Assembly: GCA_029242715.1 (NCBI GenBank)
Contig: JAQWTL010000012.1
Location: 62,001-126,000 of the forward strand
Origin: Phycisphaerales bacterium
GTDB taxonomy: Bacteria; Planctomycetota; Phycisphaerae; Phycisphaerales; SM1A02
Direction of reading: 5' to 3'
Length of the DNA stretch: 64,000 nt
Both the position numbers and the translations under genes were made by a program. The notes below the pieces were generated by a model that ran no database searches, was not told the DNA's origin, and was given only the letters and a program-made list of their open reading frames with translations. Shown here one piece after another: positions 50,910 to 59,337 of the stretch (position 1 is the stretch's first letter; the number at the start of each line of letters is the position of its first letter).

Positions 50910-53561
50910 CTACTCAACGATGCAGTAGTTAAGGCCGAAGGCCTCTGCTGCCCAGCCAGTGCCATCATTGATGGATGAATTGCCGGTGTCAGCAGACATC
51001 CAGAGGTACCAGCATTCGCCATCGCCGCCACTCTGAGACTGAGCTGAAACATAGTTAAAGCTGCCAGAGTAAGCATTGTTGGCTGTCCATCCGTGCAGGG
51101 CGTAAACGCCTGCATAGAGGATGGTGGTTGCCTCGTAGGTGGCAGGTGCCGAGCTGACAGATGCGTATGCGCCATCGAGCAAATCGATGTTCATAGGCAT
51201 TGACTCAGGAGTAGTGCAAGCGGTCCAGCCGCCGGCGTAGACCAGCGAGAGACCGTAGCAGGTTACATCCTGAGCACTCGTTCCAAGCACTTCAGCTGCA
51301 CGCTGGTAGCCAGCGCCAGCATCGGCAGTACCTGCAGTCCAGGCACCATCGGCTGTGGTTGGATTGGCACCGTTGCCCGTAGTGCAATTGATAACCTGTG
51401 GGCAGGTTACATCTGCACAAGCCTGGCTGACGAACCAGGTACCACCGAGTGCAGAGCAATCGCTGGCGAGCTGGCCATCAAGGCAAGACTCGTCTGCGAG
51501 ACAGCAAGCACCCTCTTCATTTGCACCGACGCATGTGAGCGTCAACGTGCCAGGACCAGTTGCACCCTGCCATCCACCGATGCGGATGTAGTAGGTGGAA
51601 CCAGCGGTCACTGGGTGACCATAGATGCCGGAGTAGAAGCTCTGGCATCCAGTTTCAACACTGGCGTCGCCGTTACAAGCAACCTGTGTAAGGCTACCGC
51701 AATCTGAACCCTCATAGAGCACCAGTGAGGTGTCATAAGAGCTTGCATCGCAGAGGCTGATGTCCATGGTGCCATCACCGGCAACGGTGGTGGAGAACCA
51801 TACATCGGGGCTGCCAGTCCAGTCGAGGTAAGTGCCTGCGCACTGCGTGTCATCGGGTTCGCCGAATCCGCTGTCAGAAGCGGTCGAGGAATCGAATGCA
51901 GTTGCGCTTGGGCAGTCAACAGCCTGTGCATCTTCGCAAGTGTCGTTGGATGTGCCACACTCGTAAGTGTTGCAGTCACCTTCGTTGTAGACACCGCCGA
52001 AGTCGGCGCAATCCATAGGCATCAGGTCGAGGCAATCCTCGCCAACGCAGCATGCGCCGTCAACAGGAATGTCGCACGAGATGCTCATGACGCCGGTGCC
52101 AACTGCACCTTCGGACCATGAACCAACACGTACTTTCACAGTTTCGCCAGCGGTCATGCTGTAGCCAAGCTCTGACGTGAAGCCAGTGCAATCCGCAGCA
52201 TCATCATTGCAGGCCAACTGAAGGCCACCACAATCGTCATAGAGAGCGATGATGGTGTCTACGTCAAACTGGTTGCAAGTGCTGAAGGTGACTGTGCCGT
52301 TGCAAGTTGCAGTGTAGGTGTACCAGAGATCGTTGAAGATCTGAGGATCAGTCTGCGTTGTGCACTCGTCAGCAAGTGCTGGGCCACTCGAGGTAGCAAG
52401 AGTGTTATCGATTCCGGTGTCGCCATCGAAGATATCGAAAGCGCCTTCGCAATCATTGTTATCAGGAGCAGGTTCGCAGACTACGTCTGCACATGCAGAG
52501 CTGTCGCCCTGATAGGCGCCGCCGCAGTCTTCTGGAGTTGCCTGGATGCAGGAACCGTCAGAAAGGCAGCAAGCACCACTGACGCATGCTGCACAGGAGG
52601 AACCCTGTCCAAGCCAGTCGCCGCCAGCATCATCGCACTCAGCATTTGTGAAATCTTCTGCACAACCGTCAACGCCGTAACAGCAGGCGCCGCGAGGGGT
52701 GCAATCCTGGTTGAACTGCTCAATGCCGGTGAGAAGGTCATCGACGTTGACGACGCAGTCACCATGAGGCATTGGGGCGCAGTCGCCCTGTGGACGGCTT
52801 TCGCCATTTCCACTCTCATTGAAGGTCTCAATGATCGAAAGGATGTCATCGACGCCGACGAGGCCGTCTGGGACACCATTAGGACCACTGACGTCAGCCT
52901 GGCATGCAGCGGGAAGAGGCAGATCGCAAGGATCGCCGGTTCCGCCAAGAATGCGGTAAGCAGCGTTGTTGGGCTGCTCCTGAATGGTGCCAAAGCCAAA
53001 CCCGCCATTGGGGTTGGCCTGCCAGCACTGGTTGTTACCGATCGTGGAGATGGCAGCACCGGTCTGACCGTTGACACCGAACTCGTTGACAGGAATAAAG
53101 CTGAAGCCAACCTGAGCGCCTGAACCAGCGTTCCAAGGCAGTGAAGCTGAAACACCGATCAGGTCATAGCCTGCGAGTGTCCAGTTAGGATCAGCGAGTG
53201 GTGTGCCAGCGTAATCAATGGATGTCAGATCGCCAGCAAGGCCGAGGCCTGCATCGATTGGGCTGGAGTAGAAGTTGATCTGGGCAGCAGAGATACCAGC
53301 GGCACCTGTATAGCCATTCCAACCACCAACAACCATCTGTGCAGAACTGCCAGATAGGCCAGCAGTGTTGTCGAAGTCATCGACGACACCAACATCATAC
53401 GCAGAGAACGAAGCCTCAAAGTACTGGTTTGCCAGGATGTTGGCTGGATCAATACTGGAACCATCGTCCAGACCAATCTGATCCATCAACACTGTGGCTC
53501 CGCCCATGGCGGTACCAGCGGTGAGACCCAAAATACAAAGACAAGACGGTAGGGTTTTCAT
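50910..53561 (-). CDS. Secreted Cys-rich protein with dockerin-like and PPC-like domains
   Basis: 883 residues from ATG 53561 (GGAGGGG upstream; the frame runs further but without a ribosome site). Signal peptide MKTLPSCLCILGLTAGTAMGG. The N-terminal β domain (~25-210) is followed by a dockerin-like segment (~215-300, VPDGLVGVDDILSIIETF and CVVNVDDLLTGIEQF). Cys-rich motifs recur (GACCLSDGSC, GACCVGEDC, GACCLADESC), each before a domain of the pre-peptidase C-terminal type; two such domains are seen (NNDCEGAFDIFDGD... and NDTCEDAQAVDCPSA...). This mosaic is typical of Phycisphaerae secreted proteins. Binding or cell-surface role inferred only. Confidence 0.87.
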   Translation of the reverse strand: MKTLPSCLCILGLTAGTAMGGATVLMDQIGLDDGSSIDPANILANQYFEASFSAYDVGVVDDFDNTAGLSGSSAQMVVGGWNGYTGAAGISAAQINFYSSPIDAGLGLAGDLTSIDYAGTPLADPNWTLAGYDLIGVSASLPWNAGSGAQVGFSFIPVNEFGVNGQTGAAISTIGNNQCWQANPNGGFGFGTIQEQPNNAAYRILGGTGDPCDLPLPAACQADVSGPNGVPDGLVGVDDILSIIETFNESGNGESRPQGDCAPMPHGDCVVNVDDLLTGIEQFNQDCTPRGACCYGVDGCAEDFTNAECDDAGGDWLGQGSSCAACVSGACCLSDGSCIQATPEDCGGAYQGDSSACADVVCEPAPDNNDCEGAFDIFDGDTGIDNTLATSSGPALADECTTQTDPQIFNDLWYTYTATCNGTVTFSTCNQFDVDTIIALYDDCGGLQLACNDDAADCTGFTSELGYSMTAGETVKVRVGSWSEGAVGTGVMSISCDIPVDGACCVGEDCLDLMPMDCADFGGVYNEGDCNTYECGTSNDTCEDAQAVDCPSATAFDSSTASDSGFGEPDDTQCAGTYLDWTGSPDVWFSTTVAGDGTMDISLCDASSYDTSLVLYEGSDCGSLTQVACNGDASVETGCQSFYSGIYGHPVTAGSTYYIRIGGWQGATGPGTLTLTCVGANEEGACCLADESCLDGQLASDCSALGGTWFVSQACADVTCPQVINCTTGNGANPTTADGAWTAGTADAGAGYQRAAEVLGTSAQDVTCYGLSLVYAGGWTACTTPESMPMNIDLLDGAYASVSSAPATYEATTILYAGVYALHGWTANNAYSGSFNYVSAQSQSGGDGECWYLWMSADTGNSSINDGTGWAAEAFGLNYCIVE

Positions 53562-53977
53562 TTTTTCTATTCCCCTCCAAATGGGAACACGGGTTTGGCG
53601 AACCGGCTTTGGCCGGAACGCGGGTGAAGCCTCACAACACTTCCCCATACACAATTACACACACGAACAATCAACACACGAAGGAATCGAGCATGCCGTT
53701 AGGCGTGACCGATCACAAACAATATGGGACCCAGGAGTCTTCTCTTTCTCCTGATTGCGAGTACGTGGCCACGCGACGAGCCAGAAACGCAACTTCCCTC
53801 TCAATCGACTGCCCTTTCCGAGGGCAGTACTCCACTCCACTTTGGCCGCCAACAGCCCTATTGTCAAGAACTTGTCGAGTATTCAGTGAATTGGAATGAG
53901 GCCATACGTCACTTATTCGGGCACTTCTCAGACAAACAGCCTTCAGAGGCCCTAGAAAGCCTTCTCCAGCCATGAAA
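53562..53977. other. Intergenic region upstream of the Cys-rich protein gene
   Basis: 416 bases without a supported gene. On the minus strand it holds the leader of the gene starting at 53561, with CATTTGGAGGGGAATA (53568-53583) and, further up, the small hairpin CCGGC-CAAA-GCCGG near 53615. Open frames here have no ribosome sites or protein-like composition. Confidence 0.5.
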
Positions 53978-54009
53978 AGCCCCCGCCTTCCATTGAGAAA
54001 GGGGGGGCT
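53978..54009 (-). terminator. Intrinsic terminator of the 1321-residue Ca-binding protein gene
   Basis: On the minus strand AGCCCCC and GGGGGCT pair across a 17- to 18-base loop and are followed by TTTTCATGG. It lies 50 bases past the stop at 54059. The loop is long but the GC stem and U-run are in the right order. Confidence 0.7.
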
Positions 54010-54058
54010 GATGGGGCTTAGAAACGGTTCCAGAGGGCCTTGAGGGCCATTCTGGGTA

Positions 54059-54836
54059 TCAAGGGGCCTCAGGGAAATTAATGACAGCCGTCGCACCGCT
54101 AGTGGAGACGGACAAATCCTTGCCATAACAGCTTGGATCGGCCCCTGTATACGAGTAGATCCGGGCTTCAATGACCAGGCCGTCCCTGGCACCGCTATCG
54201 GAGTCGAAGACCCACTGGTGGGTCAGTTCGGTCCAGGATGTAGCGGAATCGCTGTAGTTACCCGGGCCACTGGCGGAGCCAGCGTAGGAAGTGATGTCAT
54301 CAACAACCGTGTAGTGGGCCCAGAGCCTGATCTTGCTTGTGACGTCTCCATCACCCAGGCCCAACATGCTGACATCAATCGTATCGCCATCAGTGAGGCC
54401 GGTTACCCAGGCTACGAAGCCCTGAGGCGTGCCGGAGAGTGGGTCCTCGGTGATCTTGAGGCACCTGTCATCTCCTCCCAGAGGATCGGCAACATTCTCG
54501 AAGACGACGTTGTCGCCGTAGGAGCCCATGACCGTTCCGCCATTGCTCCAGTTGTAGAAACCATTACCGCCACCGGTCTCACACTCATCAGGAACGCCAT
54601 TGCCGTTCTTGTCCTGTGAGGTGCCATCGGCGATGTCGCAGGCATCGGGCGAACCATTCTCGTTGCAGTCAGGATCGCATTCATCCGGGACGCTGTTGCC
54701 ATCACAATCCTGTGAGGTTCCATCTGCAAGATCGCAGACATCACCAATACCATTGTTGTTGCAATCTAACTGGTCGGGATTGGGCAGATCACAGTTGTCA
54801 AAGTCATCCGAGACGCCATCACCATCACTGTCCACT
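54059..54836 (-). repeat. Intragenic duplication, C-terminal copy
   Basis: About 260 codons (TSP3 loops plus β domain from DSDGDGVSDD to the stop) that repeat the unit at 54852-55636 with an offset of about 800 bases. Identity is high at both protein and DNA level, for example GDTxxGSYGDNV-type starts and DSDSGARDGLVIEARIYSY in both. Confidence 0.8.
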
Positions 54837-57800
54837 GGGGGCGTGAGATCACAGCTGTCGCCGGGGAACTGAATCGACACATCTGAACCAATGGAGTTCA
54901 CCAGGACGTTCAGATCAGTGACGTAGCCACTGGGATCGGCACCTGCATAGGAGTAGATCCTGGCCTCGATGACCAGGCCATCACGGGCGCCACTGTCGGA
55001 GTCAAAGGTCCAGTCGTGGGTCAGCAGCGTCCATTCAGTGGCTGAATCACTGTAGTTACTAGGTCCACTGGCGGACCCGGCAAAGGCGTTGATATCACCG
55101 CCGACACTGGTGTAGTGGCCCCAGAGCCGCATCTTGCTGGTGGCTACACCATCGCCAAGGCCGAGCATGTCGACACTGACAACATCGCCATCGGTGAGTC
55201 CGGTGACCCAGGCAACAAACGCCTGGGGTGTTCCAGAGAGTGGGTCTTCGGTGACCTTGAGTGCGTAGCCATCACCGCCAAGGGGATCAATTACATTCTC
55301 GAAGGTGACGTTATCGCCATAGGAACCAAGGATGGTTCCACCATCTCCCCAGTCATAGCAAGAGGAACTGGCTGATTCACACTCATCCGGGACACCATTT
55401 CCATCAGTGTCCTCGGAAGTCCCGTCCGCGATGTCGCAGGCATCCGGTGAGCCGTTCTCATTGCAGTCAGGATCACATTCATCCGGGACTCCATTGAAGT
55501 CACAGTCAAGGGAGGTTCCATCTGCAAGATCGCAGACGTCGCCAACACCATTGTTGTTGCAATCGTACTGTTCCGGATTGGGTAGATCACAGTTGTCGTA
55601 CTCATCAGGGATACCATCGCCGTCGGTGTCATCGCCACCACCAGAGCCGCAGTCGCTGCCGCCGAAGCTGGTGTCATTGAACGTCTTGCCAGGTGAGAAG
55701 AGTGCGCCGGTGGGGGAGACCTCACTGTGCTTGGTGAAGGACTCACCATAGAGATCGGGATTCCTCGTCAGCGACTGGTTGTCGCCGCCATCACTGCCAT
55801 AGCTGGCTGTCGCCAGGATGGAGCCATCCCCTGCAGTCAGTGTGACGTCGTCGCCACTGTTATTGAGGCCCAGGGCCCCTTCAGAGGCTGCTTGGAGCAC
55901 GGCGCCACCAAAGTCACCGGTGTATGCGGCAGGATCGCCACCACCAAAGACCACGATTGCACATCCCGTACTGAGCGTTGGCGTACTTGTCGGGAAGGTG
56001 TGACGTACACCGAAGCCGTCAGACAGAGTGGCTCCACCAAGGTAGAGATCACTGCCGGTCATGTTGACGATTTCAACGAACTCGTCATCGCTGTAGCTGT
56101 TTACGCCATCGCCGTTGGCATCGCCATCCATGTCAACATTGGATGGGTCGGCAAGGATCTCGTTGATGACGAGAACAGGCGTTTCGCACTCATCAGGAAC
56201 GCCGTTTCCATCGGAATCCTGGGAGTTGCCATCAGCAATATCACAATCATCCGGGATGTTGTTGCCATTGCAGTCTGGGTCGCAACTGTCCGGGACACCA
56301 TTCTGGTTGCAGTCAAAAGCGGTGCCATCGGCAATATCGCAATCATCCGGGGTGCCATTGAGGTTGCAGTCCATCTCGCAGACATCTGGAATGTTGTTGC
56401 TGTTGCAGTCCGTGACGATATCGCAGGCATCGCCTTCGCCATCGTTGTCACAGTCGGCCTGATCCGGGTTTGGTATATCAATGCAGTTGTCTGCACAGTC
56501 CGGGACGCCGTCGCCATCCGTGTCATCGGCAGGATCGCAGGGATTGGGTGTGCCAGGCGTGTCCTGGCAGCCAAGTTCGAATGGAGCCATGACCCATGCA
56601 CCCACGCCATCAGGGCAGCGGTAGCCGCCTACCGCGGTATAGAGGCCATCGGGTCCAACGGTTGCATCGCAGTAGACCAGCTCGTTGGAGCCGGCGCCGA
56701 TGAGGCCAAGGCAGTCAATGGTTTCTTCCCATGGCATGTAGTCAAGGGTGCCATCATCATTGGTATCCAGATCGACGGTCGTTTCACTGACATCGCCGAC
56801 TTCACCAAGTCCTCGAACCAGGACATGGGTCACTGGATCATTGTTCTCGAAATAGTCTTCGATGATCTGGCTGTAGAAGCCAGTGCTGTCGATGGTTTGT
56901 CCATCGAGCCTGATGACTGATTCGAGATGTCCACCCGGGCTGTCGCCGGAGCCATCGCCGATCACGATCCAGGCATAGGGGGCCAGTGAAGTGCCAGGTG
57001 TGCCGAAGATCTCGAGGTATTCATTGGTGTCGACACCACTGTGATTGGTCCGAACCTCGTTCATGGACAGTTCGGGCTCTGGCTCGACGCATTCCTGCCC
57101 GTAGGTGCCGATGACCTCGAGGAGATCGTCGACATTGACCAGGCAGTCGCCATTTGGCGATGGTGCACAGTCGGCGGTGGGGCGGAAGGTGCCATCGCCA
57201 GACTGGTTGAATTCTTCGATGACCTTGAGGACGTCATCTACGTTAATGATGCCATCAGGAGCGCCGCTGGCACCAGTGATATCAGTGGGGCAGGTTGGCA
57301 GGGGATCATCGCAGGGATCTGCCGGGGCAGCGGTTGAGAGCTCAATTGCCTCAACCCAGTGTTTGTTGTCATAGCCGATATTTGCCAGGTCGGTCCATCC
57401 ATTGATACCGCAGGCGTTGTTCTCGGTTGCAAGCCAGCTTGGAGAATTCTGCCCACCTGCATTGCTTGCAATGTCATAGGCGTTTTGCGCCGCGTCTTCT
57501 GGTGTTACGAGTTCGATGAAGACATAGCCGGCTGGGACGACCAGTGGGGTACTGAAGTTCGTGACGAGGTAGTAGTCACTTCCTGCAGTCATCGTGCTGG
57601 AAGCACTTCCAAGGAAAGACATCCCGGAAGTTGGGTCGCCGTCATCATCTGAATAAACCCGCACATCTACTGCGGCGGTAATCAATGATTCCTTGATTCC
57701 CCATTTGACACATTCCAGCGTAATGTCGTTGCCGCCAGCATCTATGCCGGAAAGGTCATGCATTCGTCCATAGCTGTGTCCGGGTGTTCCGCTGCTGCCT

Positions 57801-58024
57801 GAGCAGGTGAGCCCGTTGCCAAGCGTATTCAGATCAACCGATTCGGTGATCTGAATGTTGCTCGCATCGCAGGTAGGCATTGTCAGACCGGAGCGGTGTG
57901 GTGGCGCATCCTTGGAGCTCATCGTCATGAGTCCTGGTCGGGCAAGCAGTAGTGGTGAAATACAAAGACCGATAATTGCGGTCGTCGAAACGAGACCTTT
58001 AGAGGCACGCTGTGCGGTGGACAT
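54059..58024 (-). CDS. Giant secreted Ca-binding protein: dockerin-like, lamin-tail and thrombospondin type-3 repeats
   Basis: 1321 residues from ATG 58024, which follows AGGAGAAGGAAC; the frame extends 19 codons further without support. Signal peptide, then a β domain (~40-230) and a dockerin-like segment (APDGIINVDDVLKVIEEF, CLVNVDDLLEVIGTY). A long lamin-tail/esterase-like region follows, then TSP type-3 Ca loops (DTDGDGVPDCADNC, DCNLNGTPDDCD repeated), a clear lamin-tail domain (VLVINEILADPSNVDMDGD), and two near-identical units of TSP3 loops plus a β-jelly-roll-like domain. No catalytic motif. Probably a cell-surface or matrix protein. An ArsR-type regulator gene is upstream. Confidence 0.87.
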   Translation of the reverse strand: MSTAQRASKGLVSTTAIIGLCISPLLLARPGLMTMSSKDAPPHRSGLTMPTCDASNIQITESVDLNTLGNGLTCSGSSGTPGHSYGRMHDLSGIDAGGNDITLECVKWGIKESLITAAVDVRVYSDDDGDPTSGMSFLGSASSTMTAGSDYYLVTNFSTPLVVPAGYVFIELVTPEDAAQNAYDIASNAGGQNSPSWLATENNACGINGWTDLANIGYDNKHWVEAIELSTAAPADPCDDPLPTCPTDITGASGAPDGIINVDDVLKVIEEFNQSGDGTFRPTADCAPSPNGDCLVNVDDLLEVIGTYGQECVEPEPELSMNEVRTNHSGVDTNEYLEIFGTPGTSLAPYAWIVIGDGSGDSPGGHLESVIRLDGQTIDSTGFYSQIIEDYFENNDPVTHVLVRGLGEVGDVSETTVDLDTNDDGTLDYMPWEETIDCLGLIGAGSNELVYCDATVGPDGLYTAVGGYRCPDGVGAWVMAPFELGCQDTPGTPNPCDPADDTDGDGVPDCADNCIDIPNPDQADCDNDGEGDACDIVTDCNSNNIPDVCEMDCNLNGTPDDCDIADGTAFDCNQNGVPDSCDPDCNGNNIPDDCDIADGNSQDSDGNGVPDECETPVLVINEILADPSNVDMDGDANGDGVNSYSDDEFVEIVNMTGSDLYLGGATLSDGFGVRHTFPTSTPTLSTGCAIVVFGGGDPAAYTGDFGGAVLQAASEGALGLNNSGDDVTLTAGDGSILATASYGSDGGDNQSLTRNPDLYGESFTKHSEVSPTGALFSPGKTFNDTSFGGSDCGSGGGDDTDGDGIPDEYDNCDLPNPEQYDCNNNGVGDVCDLADGTSLDCDFNGVPDECDPDCNENGSPDACDIADGTSEDTDGNGVPDECESASSSCYDWGDGGTILGSYGDNVTFENVIDPLGGDGYALKVTEDPLSGTPQAFVAWVTGLTDGDVVSVDMLGLGDGVATSKMRLWGHYTSVGGDINAFAGSASGPSNYSDSATEWTLLTHDWTFDSDSGARDGLVIEARIYSYAGADPSGYVTDLNVLVNSIGSDVSIQFPGDSCDLTPPVDSDGDGVSDDFDNCDLPNPDQLDCNNNGIGDVCDLADGTSQDCDGNSVPDECDPDCNENGSPDACDIADGTSQDKNGNGVPDECETGGGNGFYNWSNGGTVMGSYGDNVVFENVADPLGGDDRCLKITEDPLSGTPQGFVAWVTGLTDGDTIDVSMLGLGDGDVTSKIRLWAHYTVVDDITSYAGSASGPGNYSDSATSWTELTHQWVFDSDSGARDGLVIEARIYSYTGADPSCYGKDLSVSTSGATAVINFPEAP
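54852..55636 (-). repeat. Intragenic duplication, N-terminal copy
   Basis: Partner of 54059-54836. It begins at DTDGDGIPDEYDNCDLPNP and ends after DVSIQFPG. The two copies are in the same frame, which suggests a recent in-frame tandem duplication. Confidence 0.8.
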
Positions 58025-58085
58025 GTTCCTTCTCCTCTCCCTCCGTCTCCAAATGGAGGGTGAAACTCCAAGTAACAACACCCTG

Positions 58086-58118
58086 CACCGGCCTCCCCCT
58101 TCCTGGGAGGGGCCGGTG
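58086..58118. other. Strong hairpin between the ArsR-type and giant protein genes
   Basis: CACCGGCC pairs with GGCCGGTG, and the inner CCTCCC can pair with GGGAGG with a two-base bulge. No U-tract follows on either strand. It could be a terminator for the regulator gene or part of the 5' leader of the giant gene, about 65 bases before its start. Confidence 0.5.
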
Positions 58119-58205
58119 TTCAGGTGCTTCTAGCGTACCGTGCTTGACGCCGCTTCCAAGTGAAGAATCACTCAGAATCAGCTTCAGGTTTGATTCAGAG
58201 AAGAA

Positions 58206-58676
58206 TCAGGCCCCCTTGGCCAGCTGGTTGGGGGGGAGATTGCTGTTCTGATCGAGTTTCTCATTCAAACCAGGTGTGACCTGGATGACAGGAGCGTGCT
58301 CATTGTCATGGCTCTTGGTTGATGCAGGAGCGGGGATACTGAGAGTCAGGCTGCCTTCTGCAGCTACATGAACGCTCAGATCGAGGCTCTGCTCGCCATA
58401 TCGAAGGAGGATATTGGAGGCAAGGGAGTAGATCCTTTGCCTGCTCCGTGGTGTGCAATCCACCAGATGAGCCTCTCTTAGGAGCCTCAGATTGTGGCTT
58501 ACAAGGCCAATGCTCTGTCCGGTTTCTTCTGCAAGTTGGCCAACGGGGCGTGGGCCAAGTGCCAGGTGCCGGATGATTTCCATCCGAACAGGGCCACCGA
58601 GCAAGGACAGGATTCTTGTGAGATTGCCCTGATTGACTGATTCCCCCCCGCAAATGCTATTCGTAGACGTATTCAT
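58206..58676 (-). CDS. ArsR-type winged-helix transcriptional regulator
   Basis: 156 residues from ATG 58676, with GGGAGGAACCA just upstream; a longer frame to 58784 is not supported. The winged helix (~15-90) reads ILSLLGGPVRMEIIRHLALG, then VGQLAEETGQSIGLVSHNL and HLVDCTPRSRQRIYSL, a classical ArsR-like fold. No metal-binding Cys pair (ELCVCDL) is seen, so a metal sensor is unlikely. The last ~50 residues form a non-conserved tail. Its position before the secretome genes on the same strand makes local control possible but unproven. Confidence 0.88.
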   Translation of the reverse strand: MNTSTNSICGGESVNQGNLTRILSLLGGPVRMEIIRHLALGPRPVGQLAEETGQSIGLVSHNLRLLREAHLVDCTPRSRQRIYSLASNILLRYGEQSLDLSVHVAAEGSLTLSIPAPASTKSHDNEHAPVIQVTPGLNEKLDQNSNLPPNQLAKGA

Positions 58677-58957
58677 TGGTTCCTCCCAACGCGGTTTCTG
58701 GAGCGGGGGCCAGAAAACCTGAATATGCAAGGAAGGCCAAATGGCATACTTCCTTAAAATACCTTTCGTGGTAGCCCCTCCCAAAGGTTGCGGTTCTTTT
58801 GGTCAATAGACCGCTGGGATGGACTCGTGGAGTACGCGGGAGGACTAGTACGGTGCGTCTCAATTCGAAATTCTATCGATATTGACAACGTTCCTTTGTT
58901 TAAGAGGTCTTAATCGCAACTTCTGTTATTTCAACATGTGTCCAAATTACCTATGGA
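58677..58957. other. AT-richer leader region of the ArsR-type gene
   Basis: 281 bases, lower in GC than its surroundings, with several short A/T runs. No open frame is supported. It should contain the regulator promoter on the minus strand, but no hexamer pair with proper spacing was found. Confidence 0.4.
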
Positions 58958-59071
58958 CTAGGTCATCCAAATAATTCCGATGAGGATCAAAAGACCTCCG
59001 AGTCCAACGAAAATCCACCCGACTCTTCGGCCAATCAGTTTGCCTCTGGTGATGCCCATGGACAAGAGCAT
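58958..59071 (-). CDS. Possible 37-residue single-helix membrane peptide
   Basis: ATG 59071 to TAG 58958-58960. The peptide has a basic start (MLLSMGITRGKLIGRR) and a hydrophobic helix (VGWIFVGLGGLLILIGIIW), a typical small membrane protein pattern. The ribosome site is weak (TTGGATCC). It could also be the remnant of a longer gene. Located between the tRNA-Leu terminator and the regulator leader. Confidence 0.4.
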   Translation of the reverse strand: MLLSMGITRGKLIGRRVGWIFVGLGGLLILIGIIWMT

Positions 59072-59120
59072 ACGGATCCAAGTTGATTGATGGAACTTCT
59101 GGTCAGCTGCTTGAACATGA

Positions 59121-59146
59121 AAGGCCGCCCCGGATTCGGGGCGGCC
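59121..59146 (-). terminator. Intrinsic terminator of tRNA-Leu
   Basis: GGCCGCCCCG, a four-base loop and its reverse complement form a 10-bp GC stem, followed on the minus strand by TTTCATG. It begins 11 bases past the tRNA 3' end, so it should end the tRNA transcript. Confidence 0.8.
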
Positions 59147-59156
59147 CTGTTTGTAA

Positions 59157-59241
59157 TACCGAAGGTGGGACTCGAACCCACACTCCCTTAACGGGAAACG
59201 GATTTTGAATCCGTCGCGTCTGCCAATTCCGCCACTTCGGC
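59157..59241 (-). tRNA. tRNA-Leu (anticodon CAA)
   Basis: 85 nt, class II tRNA. The acceptor stem GCCGAAG pairs with CTTCGGT. The D-arm is GGCGGAATTGGCAGAC and the anticodon arm ACGGA-TTCAAAA-TCCGT gives CAA for UUG codons. A long variable arm (TTCCCGTTAAGGGAG) and the T-arm TGGGTTCGAGTCCCA complete it. The 3' CCA is not encoded (the next bases are TTA), so it must be added after transcription. Confidence 0.97.
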
Positions 59242-59337
59242 TCTGGAGGGTCTGTCAGAAGCGACCCAATGTGCTCAATGATCCTCTCCGCGGACTCATC
59301 GGTCAATCGAGGATCACTCACCGGTACAATCTCAGGC

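Noticed and set aside
53713-54192. 159-codon minus-strand frame between the two large secreted protein genes
   Set aside because: It overlaps the terminator at 53978-54009 and the end of the giant gene, and lacks a ribosome site.
54600-56500. Short regularly spaced repeats that look CRISPR-like
   Set aside because: They are in-frame coding repeats of thrombospondin type-3 loops with varying spacing; no cas genes.
55727-56920. 397-codon plus-strand open frame opposite the giant Ca-binding protein
   Set aside because: Its repeats mirror the Asp/Asn/Gly codons of the TSP3 loops; no start site and no protein-like pattern.
58882-58914. TTGACA followed by TAAGAG/CTTAAT on the plus strand
   Set aside because: The spacing to the better -10 is about 21 bases and no plus-strand gene follows.
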